DNA from: Plebeiibacterium marinum | GTDB lineage: Bacteria > Bacteroidota > Bacteroidia > Bacteroidales > Marinilabiliaceae | Assembly: GCF_026013615.1 (NCBI RefSeq) | Contig: NZ_JAPDPI010000044.1 | Location: 1-47,636 of the forward strand | DNA length: 47,636 nt | Direction: 5' to 3' | Shown here: piece by piece, positions 26,956-35,262 of the stretch | How the letters are laid out: the number at the start of each line of letters is the position of its first letter | How positions within the stretch are numbered: the first letter of the stretch is position 1 | Made by a program: the position numbers and the translations under genes | The notes under the pieces: generated by a model | Told to the model about the DNA's origin: nothing | Databases searched by the model: none | The model's input: the letters and a program-made list of their open reading frames with translations, nothing else

Positions 26956-28326
26956 ATGACCATACGAAGCACGTATTTATTATCGATTCTTTTTATGATC
27001 AATATATTTTCCACTAATGCACAGGAAAAATATATTATGAATCTAAAGCAAATGTTGGAATTTGCCGAGCAAAACAATTATGAAATCAGAAGCGCCGAAA
27101 TTGAAAAGCTGAAAAGTGAGCAATTGATAAAGGATGTCAGGGGGAACGGACTTCCAAAAATAGAATCTTCTTTAGAATATAAAGATTACGTTAAAAAGGC
27201 CACTATGATCCTACCAGGTGCTCTTACCGGTGTACCCGGGGCTCCTGATATTGTTGCGCAATTTGGAAAAAAATACAATCTGGATGCAGGGGTTCAGGCA
27301 TCGCAGCTACTTTTTTCACTCGGATATATCAGGGGGGTACAAATTGCTAAAAAAGCAAGCGAAATTAAAAGCCTGCAAAAGGACAAAGCTAAAATTGAGG
27401 TCATTCAATTGTTGGCGACAGAATATTATAATTTAATGGCTATCTATAAAAACCTTGAAATTATAGATAACAATTTAAAATCACTGGAACAAACCCGAAA
27501 GAGAACTAAAAACCTGGTAGACGGAGGATTAGCTTTACATACTGATTTAAACCGGATTGAGGTAAATTATGCCAGTCTTCAATCTCAAAGGGAACAGATA
27601 ATAGCAGGCATTGATGTGCAGACCAACAACCTAAAATACATTATTGGATTAGATACACAAACGGAATTACTTGTTGATACAAGCAACATTTCAAATTTGT
27701 TTTCATACCAACCATCAAATCTTCCAATACGAAAAAAGGAAGAATTAAATTTTGAAAACCTAAATGAAATTAAACTTATCAATCAAAATATTGAATTAAA
27801 TAAACTACAAATAAAACAAGCCAAATCTCAGGTAACTCCAACATTAGCAGCATTTGCCAGTCATACCTATCAGGCACAACGCGATGAATTTAACTTTACA
27901 AACCCCGATAAAGACTGGTTTAAAGTATCTGTAGTAGGATTTAACGCTACGATACCAATACTGTCAGGTTTTTCGAACCGGGCTAAAATAAAAACTGCTA
28001 AACTCGAATTGCAAAACTCACAAATATTGAAAGATCAGTCTTATTCCGGACTCGAAATTCAATACCTGAATGCCTTGATGCAATATAATACATGCATTAA
28101 AAACTGCCTTGTACAACAAAAAAGCATTGAACTCGCTAAAGATGTTAAAAACCAGACAGAGCTGAAATATAACCAGGGACTATCAACCTTAACTGACCTT
28201 TTAATAGCAGAACAGGAATTAAGAAGTGCTGAAGTAAACTACGTAAAAAACTGTATTTCTATGAATCAGGCAGAAGTTGACCTGTTAAAATCACAAGGAA
28301 CTCTGGAGTTCCACGATTTTAAATAA
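26956..28326 (+). CDS. TolC-family outer-membrane efflux protein
   Basis: This 456-residue protein has a signal peptide (about 1-22, FSTNAQ) and two repeats of the outer-membrane efflux fold. The long coiled-coil helices are visible at about 30-60, 130-215, 270-300 and 355-450, and the typical NYEIRSAEIEKLKSEQLIKDVRGNGLP and KDVKNQTELKYNQGLSTLTDLL blocks mark the two TolC repeats. It forms the outer-membrane channel of the tripartite pump encoded by the two following genes (57 bp and then 164 bp spacing). Confidence 0.92.
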   Translation: MTIRSTYLLSILFMINIFSTNAQEKYIMNLKQMLEFAEQNNYEIRSAEIEKLKSEQLIKDVRGNGLPKIESSLEYKDYVKKATMILPGALTGVPGAPDIVAQFGKKYNLDAGVQASQLLFSLGYIRGVQIAKKASEIKSLQKDKAKIEVIQLLATEYYNLMAIYKNLEIIDNNLKSLEQTRKRTKNLVDGGLALHTDLNRIEVNYASLQSQREQIIAGIDVQTNNLKYIIGLDTQTELLVDTSNISNLFSYQPSNLPIRKKEELNFENLNEIKLINQNIELNKLQIKQAKSQVTPTLAAFASHTYQAQRDEFNFTNPDKDWFKVSVVGFNATIPILSGFSNRAKIKTAKLELQNSQILKDQSYSGLEIQYLNALMQYNTCIKNCLVQQKSIELAKDVKNQTELKYNQGLSTLTDLLIAEQELRSAEVNYVKNCISMNQAEVDLLKSQGTLEFHDFK

Positions 28327-28383
28327 GAGGGAGCGATACTTGAACTACATACCATCTATATATGAATTTTAAAAACAATAGTA

Positions 28384-29451
28384 ATGAAAAAAATAATTAG
28401 GACCTCTACTTCCATTACAATCATAGCTGTAATTTGTTTGCTTATATTTTTGCAACTAAAAGGGAATAAGGAAAACAATCAAAACATCACCGAGTTAGCA
28501 AACATCAAAGGGCAACACTACCCTGTAAAAATCATTACAGCAAAACCTTCAATGTTTGCCTCATCAATAAACACGAATGGTTTTCTGCAATCTTATACTG
28601 ATTTAAATCTGGTGGCCGAAACCAACGGTAGAATTGTTAAGATTTACAAGAGAAAAGGGGAACATATTCAAGTTGGCGATACCATAGCCAAAGTTGACGA
28701 TGAAATGCTTAGAGCGCAACTAAATGCCACCAAGGCAAGCTACGACCAATTACACAAGGAGGTTGAACGCTTTACAAAATTAGCAAATCAAAATGCTGTT
28801 ACCAGTCAACAGTTAGATGAAATCAAGCTCAATTACGAAACCACAAAAGCACAATATATTTCAGCTAAAAAACAATTGAACAACACCTGTATTACATCTC
28901 CTGTAGATGGATATATTGAACAGGATTTTATTGAAATCGGTCAGTTTGTTGGCAACGGAAGTGTTGTGTGTAATATTATCGATTCAAAAAACTTAAAACT
29001 GCAGATTGAGATAGCTGAAGAGAATTATAAAAATATAGGGAAAGGTATGGAAGTAGAAATAAGCACCTCTACATTTCCGGACAGGGACTTTACCGGAACC
29101 ATTTCTTACATTGGTAAAAAGGCAGGTTATGGAAATAGCTTTAATGCTGAAGTTAAAATCAATAACAACAACGAGGGATTGCTAAAAGCAGGTATGTATG
29201 TAACTGCAAAAATTGAGATAACCGGCAACACAGAGGAATACTACATCCCAAGAAAAGCAATATCCGGTTCTCTAAAAGATGCTTCTATTTATTTGATAGT
29301 GGATAACAAAGCTGTTTTATCAAATGTTACAACCGGTAAAGTAATTAACGACCAGGTTCAAATCATCAATGGCTTAAAATCTGGCGATAAAGTGGTTATT
29401 GAGGGTAATTATAGCATTTACAACAATGCCAATGTGAAAATTCTGAACTAG
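28384..29451 (+). CDS. RND efflux periplasmic adaptor (membrane-fusion protein)
   Basis: This 355-residue protein has an N-terminal membrane segment (about 8-25), a split lipoyl domain (NGRIVKIYKRKGEHIQVGDTIAKVDD and ITSPVDGYIEQDFIEIGQFVGNG), a coiled-coil hairpin between them (about 105-160), and beta-barrel and membrane-proximal domains (KIEITGNTEEYYIPRKAISG..., VQIINGLKSGDKVVIEGN). This is the HlyD/AcrA family layout at normal length. It links the inner-membrane pump to the TolC-like channel. Confidence 0.93.
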   Translation: MKKIIRTSTSITIIAVICLLIFLQLKGNKENNQNITELANIKGQHYPVKIITAKPSMFASSINTNGFLQSYTDLNLVAETNGRIVKIYKRKGEHIQVGDTIAKVDDEMLRAQLNATKASYDQLHKEVERFTKLANQNAVTSQQLDEIKLNYETTKAQYISAKKQLNNTCITSPVDGYIEQDFIEIGQFVGNGSVVCNIIDSKNLKLQIEIAEENYKNIGKGMEVEISTSTFPDRDFTGTISYIGKKAGYGNSFNAEVKINNNNEGLLKAGMYVTAKIEITGNTEEYYIPRKAISGSLKDASIYLIVDNKAVLSNVTTGKVINDQVQIINGLKSGDKVVIEGNYSIYNNANVKILN

Positions 29452-29615
29452 TATCACTTTGACTATAAACTCACCTAAAAAAACAGATAAAACTATCATG
29501 ATTAAGTATTAAACACACAGGAGGATGATTAAAAAGAAAAACTCTGCGTCTCAGCATCTCGGTGTTCGTAGTCTATCATCTCTTATCCATCAGACTCTTG
29601 TATAATTTTAAACAC

Positions 29616-32600
29616 ATGAAAATTGTAAGCACATCCATAAAACGAGGCACAGTACCTATTGTACTGTTTACCATCCTGATTTTGCTGGGATTGTTTTCTG
29701 CCTCAAAAATTAAATACGCACTTATACCGGAAATATCTTCTCCTACTGTAATGGTCTCGACTATTTACCCGGGAGCTAGCCCTAAAGAAGTTGAGCAATC
29801 GGTCACTGTTCCCATTGAGGATGCAGTTTCCTCTCTTGAAGGGATTGAAGAAATGACATCTTCTTCCATCGAAAATCTTTCCGTTGTTACCTTATCGTTA
29901 GATTTTGATGCCGACGTAAATATCGCAGTGCAGGAAGTAACCCAAAAAGTGAATAGCATTGTCAGCACATTGCCAAAAGAAATTAAGGCTCCTTCGGTTG
30001 AAAAGTTTGATTTAAGCTCATTGCCCATCTTTATTGCCGGGGTAAACTCTTCTCTTTCCGACAGTAAGTTTTTTCAGTTTGTTGACGACAGAATCAAACC
30101 TGATTTAGCCAGTATACAAGGAGTAGCTACTGTAAACCTGGTGGGAGGTGTAGAAAGGGAAATCAAAATCATGATTGATCCTTTAAAACTTAAGGCCAAT
30201 AAGCTCAACCTGCTTAATGTGACTCAAATGATTCAATATGCAAACCTTGAGCTACCAACTGGGAAATTACAAACCCCAACAAATGAAATGACCGTACGTC
30301 TCTCGGGTAAAATCAGGACTATTGATCAGCTTAAGAATATTATTGTAGGAGCCAATAAAACCGGTTCGATACTACGTTTAGGTGATATTGCAGATATTTA
30401 TGATGGTATTGCCGACCAGGAAAAAATAACGCGTTTAAATGGCCTTGAAACAATTGGTATTGAAATCAGTAAGCAAAAAGATGCCAACTCGGTAGAAGTA
30501 ATACGACTGATCCGTCAGAAATTTAAAGAACTGGAGGCTCAATACACCGAAGAAAACATCAAATTCACAATAGCTGAAGACCAATCTCAATTTACCATCC
30601 AGGCTGCAACTGCAGTAGAACATGATTTAATCATGGCCATTATCCTGGTATCCGTAATTATGGTGTTGTTTTTACATAGTCTGCGGAATTCTATCTTCGT
30701 TCTTGTTGCCATACCAACCTCGCTAATCTCGACATTTACCGCCATGTATTTGCTTGATTTTTCTTTCGACCTCATCAGTTTAACTTCATTATCGCTGGTT
30801 GTGGGTTCGCTGGTTGATGATGCCATTGTTGTGATTGAAAATATTTACAGGCATATGGAAATGGGCAAAAATAAAGTCCAGGCATCATACGATGGTCTTA
30901 AAGAATTAGGGATGACCGTAACTGCTATTACTCTTGTACTGGTAGCGGTATTCCTGCCTATTGCATTTGTAACCGGAGTGGTTGGAGATATACTTAGGGA
31001 GTATGCTGTTACAATCGTTATTTCAATGTTGTTCAGTTTACTGGTTTCCTTTACTTTAGTTCCCTGGATGACCTCAAAGTGGGCCAAATTATCCACTCCT
31101 AAAAACAAAGCAATCAGTAGTTTCCTAAATGGGTTCGAAAAATCGATCAATGCAGTAAATAAAAACATTGTTTCAGCAATGCACTGGTCGTTAAAGCACA
31201 AAACGGTCACTTTGCTGGCTACTGCCATACTGTTTTTTGGTACTTTTATGTTATTCCCTGCTGGTTTTATCGGAGGTGAATTCGCTTCTTCCGGAGACCG
31301 TGGTGTATTTATGTTACGACTTGAGTATGCGCACGACGTAAGCCTGCAGGAGAACAATAACAAAACAAGGGAAATTGAGCAATATTTACTTAATCAACCT
31401 GAGATAGACATGGTATATGCTACCGTGGGAAAAAGATCAGGTATGATTAGTACAACTTCAACTCCATATTATAGTGATATCAACGTTTATCTGGTTCCCA
31501 AAGACAAACGTGCACAATCAACTAATGTGTATGCAAGGAAGATAAAGGCACATCTGGAAGAAACCACTATAGGTGCAAAAATAAAAGCCGTTTCTGTAAA
31601 TATTATGGGTAGTGAGGATGTTCCGTTAAGTTATTTTATTGTAGGGTATAATATGGACAGTGTAATGCACTATGCTCACCAGGTAAAAGATTGCCTATCT
31701 TCTGTAGAAGGAACTTTGGAAACAGAACTCAGTGTTGACAAAAACAATCCTGAATATGTGATTGATGTTGACAGGGACAAGATGACAAAACTAGGCCTGG
31801 ATCTTGCTTCTGTTGCCGGAATACTCAGAACTTCCTTTGCAGGCAACACCGACAACAAATTTAGGGATGCTACCAAAGAATATGATATCAATATCCAGTT
31901 GAACGAGGCAGATAGAAGAACAAAGGAGGATTTAGCTGATATCTCCTTCCCTTCGATGGCAACTAACGAATTGATCAAACTGTCACAGTTCGCTCAGATA
32001 CACGAGGGGGTTGCTCCTTCAAATTTAGAGAGATACAACAGAAGCCCTTCAACTAAGTTGACAAGCCAGATTATTGGTGCATCACAGGCTTCGGTTCAAA
32101 CTTCTTTTGAAGAGAAATTAAAAGAAATAAAAGCACCTGCAGGAACAAAGGTGACAACATCCAAGCAAACAAGAATGATGGCAGAGTCTTTTATTTCATT
32201 AGGATTAGCATTGTTGGCTGCTATTATTTCTGTTTATCTGATTATGGTCGTTTTATACGATAGCTGGGCAGACCCTTTTGTAGTGATGTTTTCCATTCCT
32301 TTGTCGATTATAGGTGCCATATGGGCATTGGCTCTTGCTAACCAAAATTTAAATATATTCTCTATCCTGGGTATAGTTATGTTGGTTGGCCTCGTTGCTA
32401 AAAACGCTATTCTTATTGTGGATTTTGCAAACGAACTGCTTAATGAAGGTAAATCATTAGTTCAGGCAATTGAAACCGCGGTAGAACTTCGCTTTCGCCC
32501 AATTTTGATGACGAATATTTCCATGATCATCGGACTTTTCCCATTGGCCTTTTCTCAAAGTGAAGGTGCAGAATGGAAAAATGGTATTGGTTGGACATTA

Positions 32601-32726
32601 ATAGGAGGATTAACGGTTTCCATGTTCCTATCCATGATTATAGTACCCATCGTATTTTATTTAATCAAAAGAGTACAGCAAAAATGGGGACTTAGCTCTC
32701 ATAGTAAAATAGATTTTAAAGAATAA
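29616..32726 (+). CDS. RND multidrug efflux transporter (HAE type, AcrB-like)
   Basis: This inner-membrane proton-driven pump has 1036 residues from the ATG at 29616. That start is preferred over an ATG 18 codons upstream because MKIVSTSIKRGTVPIVLFTILI is the standard RND N-terminus. Two repeats each have a large periplasmic loop; TM4 carries the proton-relay pair Asp401-Asp402 (LVVGSLVDDAIVVIEN) and TM10 the Lys929 (LVGLVAKNAILIVDF). These residues place it among drug or small-molecule exporters rather than heavy-metal pumps. The substrate is unknown; export of toxic aglycones or phenolics released by the adjacent glycosidases is possible but speculative. Confidence 0.94.
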   Translation: MKIVSTSIKRGTVPIVLFTILILLGLFSASKIKYALIPEISSPTVMVSTIYPGASPKEVEQSVTVPIEDAVSSLEGIEEMTSSSIENLSVVTLSLDFDADVNIAVQEVTQKVNSIVSTLPKEIKAPSVEKFDLSSLPIFIAGVNSSLSDSKFFQFVDDRIKPDLASIQGVATVNLVGGVEREIKIMIDPLKLKANKLNLLNVTQMIQYANLELPTGKLQTPTNEMTVRLSGKIRTIDQLKNIIVGANKTGSILRLGDIADIYDGIADQEKITRLNGLETIGIEISKQKDANSVEVIRLIRQKFKELEAQYTEENIKFTIAEDQSQFTIQAATAVEHDLIMAIILVSVIMVLFLHSLRNSIFVLVAIPTSLISTFTAMYLLDFSFDLISLTSLSLVVGSLVDDAIVVIENIYRHMEMGKNKVQASYDGLKELGMTVTAITLVLVAVFLPIAFVTGVVGDILREYAVTIVISMLFSLLVSFTLVPWMTSKWAKLSTPKNKAISSFLNGFEKSINAVNKNIVSAMHWSLKHKTVTLLATAILFFGTFMLFPAGFIGGEFASSGDRGVFMLRLEYAHDVSLQENNNKTREIEQYLLNQPEIDMVYATVGKRSGMISTTSTPYYSDINVYLVPKDKRAQSTNVYARKIKAHLEETTIGAKIKAVSVNIMGSEDVPLSYFIVGYNMDSVMHYAHQVKDCLSSVEGTLETELSVDKNNPEYVIDVDRDKMTKLGLDLASVAGILRTSFAGNTDNKFRDATKEYDINIQLNEADRRTKEDLADISFPSMATNELIKLSQFAQIHEGVAPSNLERYNRSPSTKLTSQIIGASQASVQTSFEEKLKEIKAPAGTKVTTSKQTRMMAESFISLGLALLAAIISVYLIMVVLYDSWADPFVVMFSIPLSIIGAIWALALANQNLNIFSILGIVMLVGLVAKNAILIVDFANELLNEGKSLVQAIETAVELRFRPILMTNISMIIGLFPLAFSQSEGAEWKNGIGWTLIGGLTVSMFLSMIIVPIVFYLIKRVQQKWGLSSHSKIDFKE

Positions 32727-32751
32727 CTTTCGTAATATTAATCCAAATAAT

Positions 32752-32788
32752 AAAGAGGGCTGCAAACAATGGTTTCAGCCCTCTTTTT
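32752..32788 (+). terminator. Rho-independent terminator of the efflux operon
   Basis: A perfect 11-bp stem, aaagagggctg (32752-32762) with cagccctcttt (32776-32786), has a 13-base loop and a T-run (32784-32788), 25 bases after the RND stop codon. Confidence 0.9.
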
Positions 32789-32894
32789 GTACCTGTTCCT
32801 ATTTATCTAATTCTTCATTTCCCTTTTATAAACTTTTCAATTAGAAGATGTATGGAGTTACCAGATAAAATCTATTGCTGAAATAAAATAATAA

Positions 32895-32926
32895 TTGTAA
32901 TTTTACAACTATAGAATTATATAATT
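32895..32926 (+). promoter_or_regulatory. Palindromic operator candidates of the toxin-antitoxin pair
   Basis: Two palindromes lie within 40 bases of the antitoxin start: ttgtaa-tt-ttacaa (32895-32908) and aattatataatt (32915-32926), followed by attaca. TGTAA half-sites recur three times (32896 forward, 32903 and 32925 reverse). Such sites are expected for an Xre-type antitoxin that represses its own operon. Confidence 0.5.
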
Positions 32927-32932
32927 ACATTT

Positions 32933-33442
32933 ATGGGTGCAAAAATAATTTCTAATGATTCTAACAAATTAGTTTCTAATCAATCACGCAAGGCAAATAT
33001 TTCAAAGAGGGTGCAACAAGATTATACTATATCAAAATTTTCGCCTGCATGGGTTGTTCTTCATGCCAAAGACGCTCCTGGCTTCAAATTAGAACTTATT
33101 GATCGTATTCGAGATGGAGTTAAGAAAGCTGATTGGAAACAGTTAATAAAAAAAATAGGAGCCACAGAAAAAGAATTTGAAAATATCTTACCAACCTCTA
33201 TAAGCAGTATGCAAAAAAAGTCCGTATACGGTAAAGAAACTTCTGAAAGGATTTATGAATTGGCCAGGTTATTCGGACTTGGATATAAAGTATTCGACTC
33301 TCATACTGATTTCAGAAATTGGCTTATGACACCATCCAGAGCATTAGGCAAAAAAAAACCTTTTGAACTACTCGATAGTAGTTTTGGATTTGAATTAGTA
33401 GAAAATGAAATCATTAGAATTCAATATAACGTATATGGCTAA
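32933..33442 (+). CDS. Xre/MbcA/ParS-family antitoxin (DUF2384)
   Basis: This 169-residue cytoplasmic protein has a helical N-terminal part (about 60-110) resembling a degenerate Xre helix-turn-helix, and a C-terminal toxin-binding region (about 100-169) with GKETSERIYELARLFGLGYKVF, FRNWLMTPSRALGKKKPFELLDSSFGFELV. This is the DUF2384/MbcA-ParS-Xre signature. It is predicted to neutralise the downstream RES toxin and to repress the operon. The stop codon overlaps the toxin start by one base (TAATG), the usual arrangement for this pair. Confidence 0.9.
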   Translation: MGAKIISNDSNKLVSNQSRKANISKRVQQDYTISKFSPAWVVLHAKDAPGFKLELIDRIRDGVKKADWKQLIKKIGATEKEFENILPTSISSMQKKSVYGKETSERIYELARLFGLGYKVFDSHTDFRNWLMTPSRALGKKKPFELLDSSFGFELVENEIIRIQYNVYG

Positions 33443-33912
33443 TGTTTGTTTATAGAGTTGCGAATACGAAATATCGAGAATTTACATTAATTGGTATTGG
33501 AGCTGAAAAAGTTGGAGGACGATGGAATGAGATTGGCACACGGGCGGTATATTGTTCTGAAAATATATCATTAGCATTACTGGAATACTATGTTCACTCT
33601 GAAAATATTGCTTACTTACCAAAAGAGATTCTAGTTGCAAAAATTGAATTTCCGGATAACTTTATTATTGAGGAAATTAAAGAACTGCCTGAGAGATGGA
33701 ATCAGTACCCTTATTCATCAAAAACAACGATGCTTTTCACTCAATTGGCAAAAAATAGAGATTTTTTTGCACTGAAGGTTCCTTCAACAATTGTAAGTTT
33801 AGAATCTAACTATATATTAAATCCCCTGTATAAGGAATTTGGCAAAGTTGAGATTATCGATTTTATAAAATTACCTATTGATGAGCGTTTAAAATCAAGC
33901 ACCCACGAATAA
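33442..33912 (+). CDS. RES-domain toxin
   Basis: This 156-residue protein carries the three residues that name the family: Arg27 (GGRWNEIGTRAVYCS), Glu48 (ALLEYYVH) and Ser115 (VPSTIVSLESNYILNP). Characterised RES toxins of Xre-RES systems degrade or ADP-ribosylate using NAD+, halting growth when the antitoxin is lost. The length is normal and the frame intact. It is translationally coupled to the antitoxin. Confidence 0.93.
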   Translation: MFVYRVANTKYREFTLIGIGAEKVGGRWNEIGTRAVYCSENISLALLEYYVHSENIAYLPKEILVAKIEFPDNFIIEEIKELPERWNQYPYSSKTTMLFTQLAKNRDFFALKVPSTIVSLESNYILNPLYKEFGKVEIIDFIKLPIDERLKSSTHE

Positions 33913-33929
33913 AATTCTATTAACTTAAA

Positions 33930-33949
33930 AAGGAGGCATTCACCTCCTT
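33930..33949. terminator. Bidirectional terminator between RES toxin and MFS gene
   Basis: The stem aaggagg (33930-33936) with cctcctt (33943-33949) has a 6-base loop and lies between two convergent genes. The minus strand has a five-T run directly after the stem, so it is best as the MFS terminator; the plus-strand T content is weaker. Confidence 0.7.
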
Positions 33950-33972
33950 CTATGTTTAGTTATTTGCGTCAT

Positions 33973-35157
33973 TTAATGTTTTCCTGTTTCCACCTTTATC
34001 GCAAAGGAAGCAAACGCCAAATACAGTGCTCCAACCAGGATAATGATGATGCCACCTAGCTGCGACCCCATCAGGTCCGACAATATCCCCATCAAAAATG
34101 GCAGAACGGCACCTCCAAACACGCCCGTGATCATCAGTCCCGAAATCTCATTCCCTTTATCCGGGCGGGCCTGTATGCCCATACTGTATATGATGGAAAA
34201 GATGTTGGCTATGGTAAAGCCGATAACCCCATAGAGTATAAAAATTGGGAGCTTCCCGTTTGTAAAGGTGAGCAATACCAATGCCACGACTGCAATAATG
34301 ATATTAATCCGGAAAAACTTCTTAGAGGAGTATTTTGCAAGGATAATGGCTCCTAAAAAGGCACCAAGGGTACGCAAGGCAAAATATACGCTTGGCCCAT
34401 AACCTGCCTGTATGGAACCCAGGCCACAGCGCTCCATCAAAATCTTGGGCGCCGCGGTATTCATCCCCACATCTACCCCAACAACAAACACGATACCCAG
34501 GAATAACAAGAATATGGTTTTATCTTTTAATATCCCGAACACGCTTGCAAAAGTCCCTGAATTTCCTTTTACTGGTTCTTCTTCAATTTTTGTAACCATT
34601 AACCAAAGTGTGGAAACCAGGGTTATTACTGCATAAATGGGGAAAATATATTGCCAGTTGTTTAGCTGGGCAGCGGCAAATGCAGCAATAAAAGGCGCAC
34701 TAAACGATGAAATAGCCTTTACAAACTGCCCTGCCGTCAGGCTGCTGGTGAGCTTATCGCCTTGTACCACATTGGTAAGCAACGGGTTTAGGGATACCTG
34801 CAGGATCGTGTTGGCGATCCCCAATAAAGCAAAGGCTACCAACGACATAATAAAGGAATACTCTATCAAGGGAATAAACATAGCTATTATGGTAATCACA
34901 TTGCTTAACACCACCGTTTTCTTCCTTCCTATTTTGTTCATCAACATCCCGGTGGGGACAGAGAATATCAGAAACATGGAGAACAGTGCAACCGGGATCA
35001 GGTTGGACAATGTATCCCTGAAATCAGGACTATAACTTCCCAATAAATCTTCTTTTACATGTGATGCCGTAATCCCTACCACATCACAAAATCCCATTAC
35101 AAAGAAACCGAACAATACGGGCAATACCTTTGTAATACTTGTGTTATTGTTTTGCAT
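33973..35157 (-). CDS. MFS sugar permease, FucP-like
   Basis: This 394-residue inner-membrane transporter has about 12 hydrophobic segments. N-terminal FGFFVMGFCDVVG, the MFS loop GMLMNKIGRKKTV and SLNPLLTNVVQGDK in the TM4-5 region match the FucP/NagP-type sugar:proton symporters of Bacteroidota PULs. It would import the monosaccharide released by the GH28/GH97 and GH78 enzymes encoded just upstream. Its G+C content is visibly higher than that of the PUL core, a property shared with the GH97 half of the next gene. Confidence 0.88.
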   Translation of the reverse strand: MQNNNTSITKVLPVLFGFFVMGFCDVVGITASHVKEDLLGSYSPDFRDTLSNLIPVALFSMFLIFSVPTGMLMNKIGRKKTVVLSNVITIIAMFIPLIEYSFIMSLVAFALLGIANTILQVSLNPLLTNVVQGDKLTSSLTAGQFVKAISSFSAPFIAAFAAAQLNNWQYIFPIYAVITLVSTLWLMVTKIEEEPVKGNSGTFASVFGILKDKTIFLLFLGIVFVVGVDVGMNTAAPKILMERCGLGSIQAGYGPSVYFALRTLGAFLGAIILAKYSSKKFFRINIIIAVVALVLLTFTNGKLPIFILYGVIGFTIANIFSIIYSMGIQARPDKGNEISGLMITGVFGGAVLPFLMGILSDLMGSQLGGIIIILVGALYLAFASFAIKVETGKH

Positions 35158-35262
35158 ATAAAATACTATTATTTTTTACAAAAGTATGTAGCAATGAAGA
35201 CTATTTAACCTGTGCCTTTAAACTGCCATTCATTTACTACATACTACTTTATAAACCCCGTT

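Noticed and set aside
30845-31363. 172-codon minus-strand frame inside the RND gene
   Set aside because: It is entirely antisense to a well-supported transporter gene; the translation is a composition shadow.
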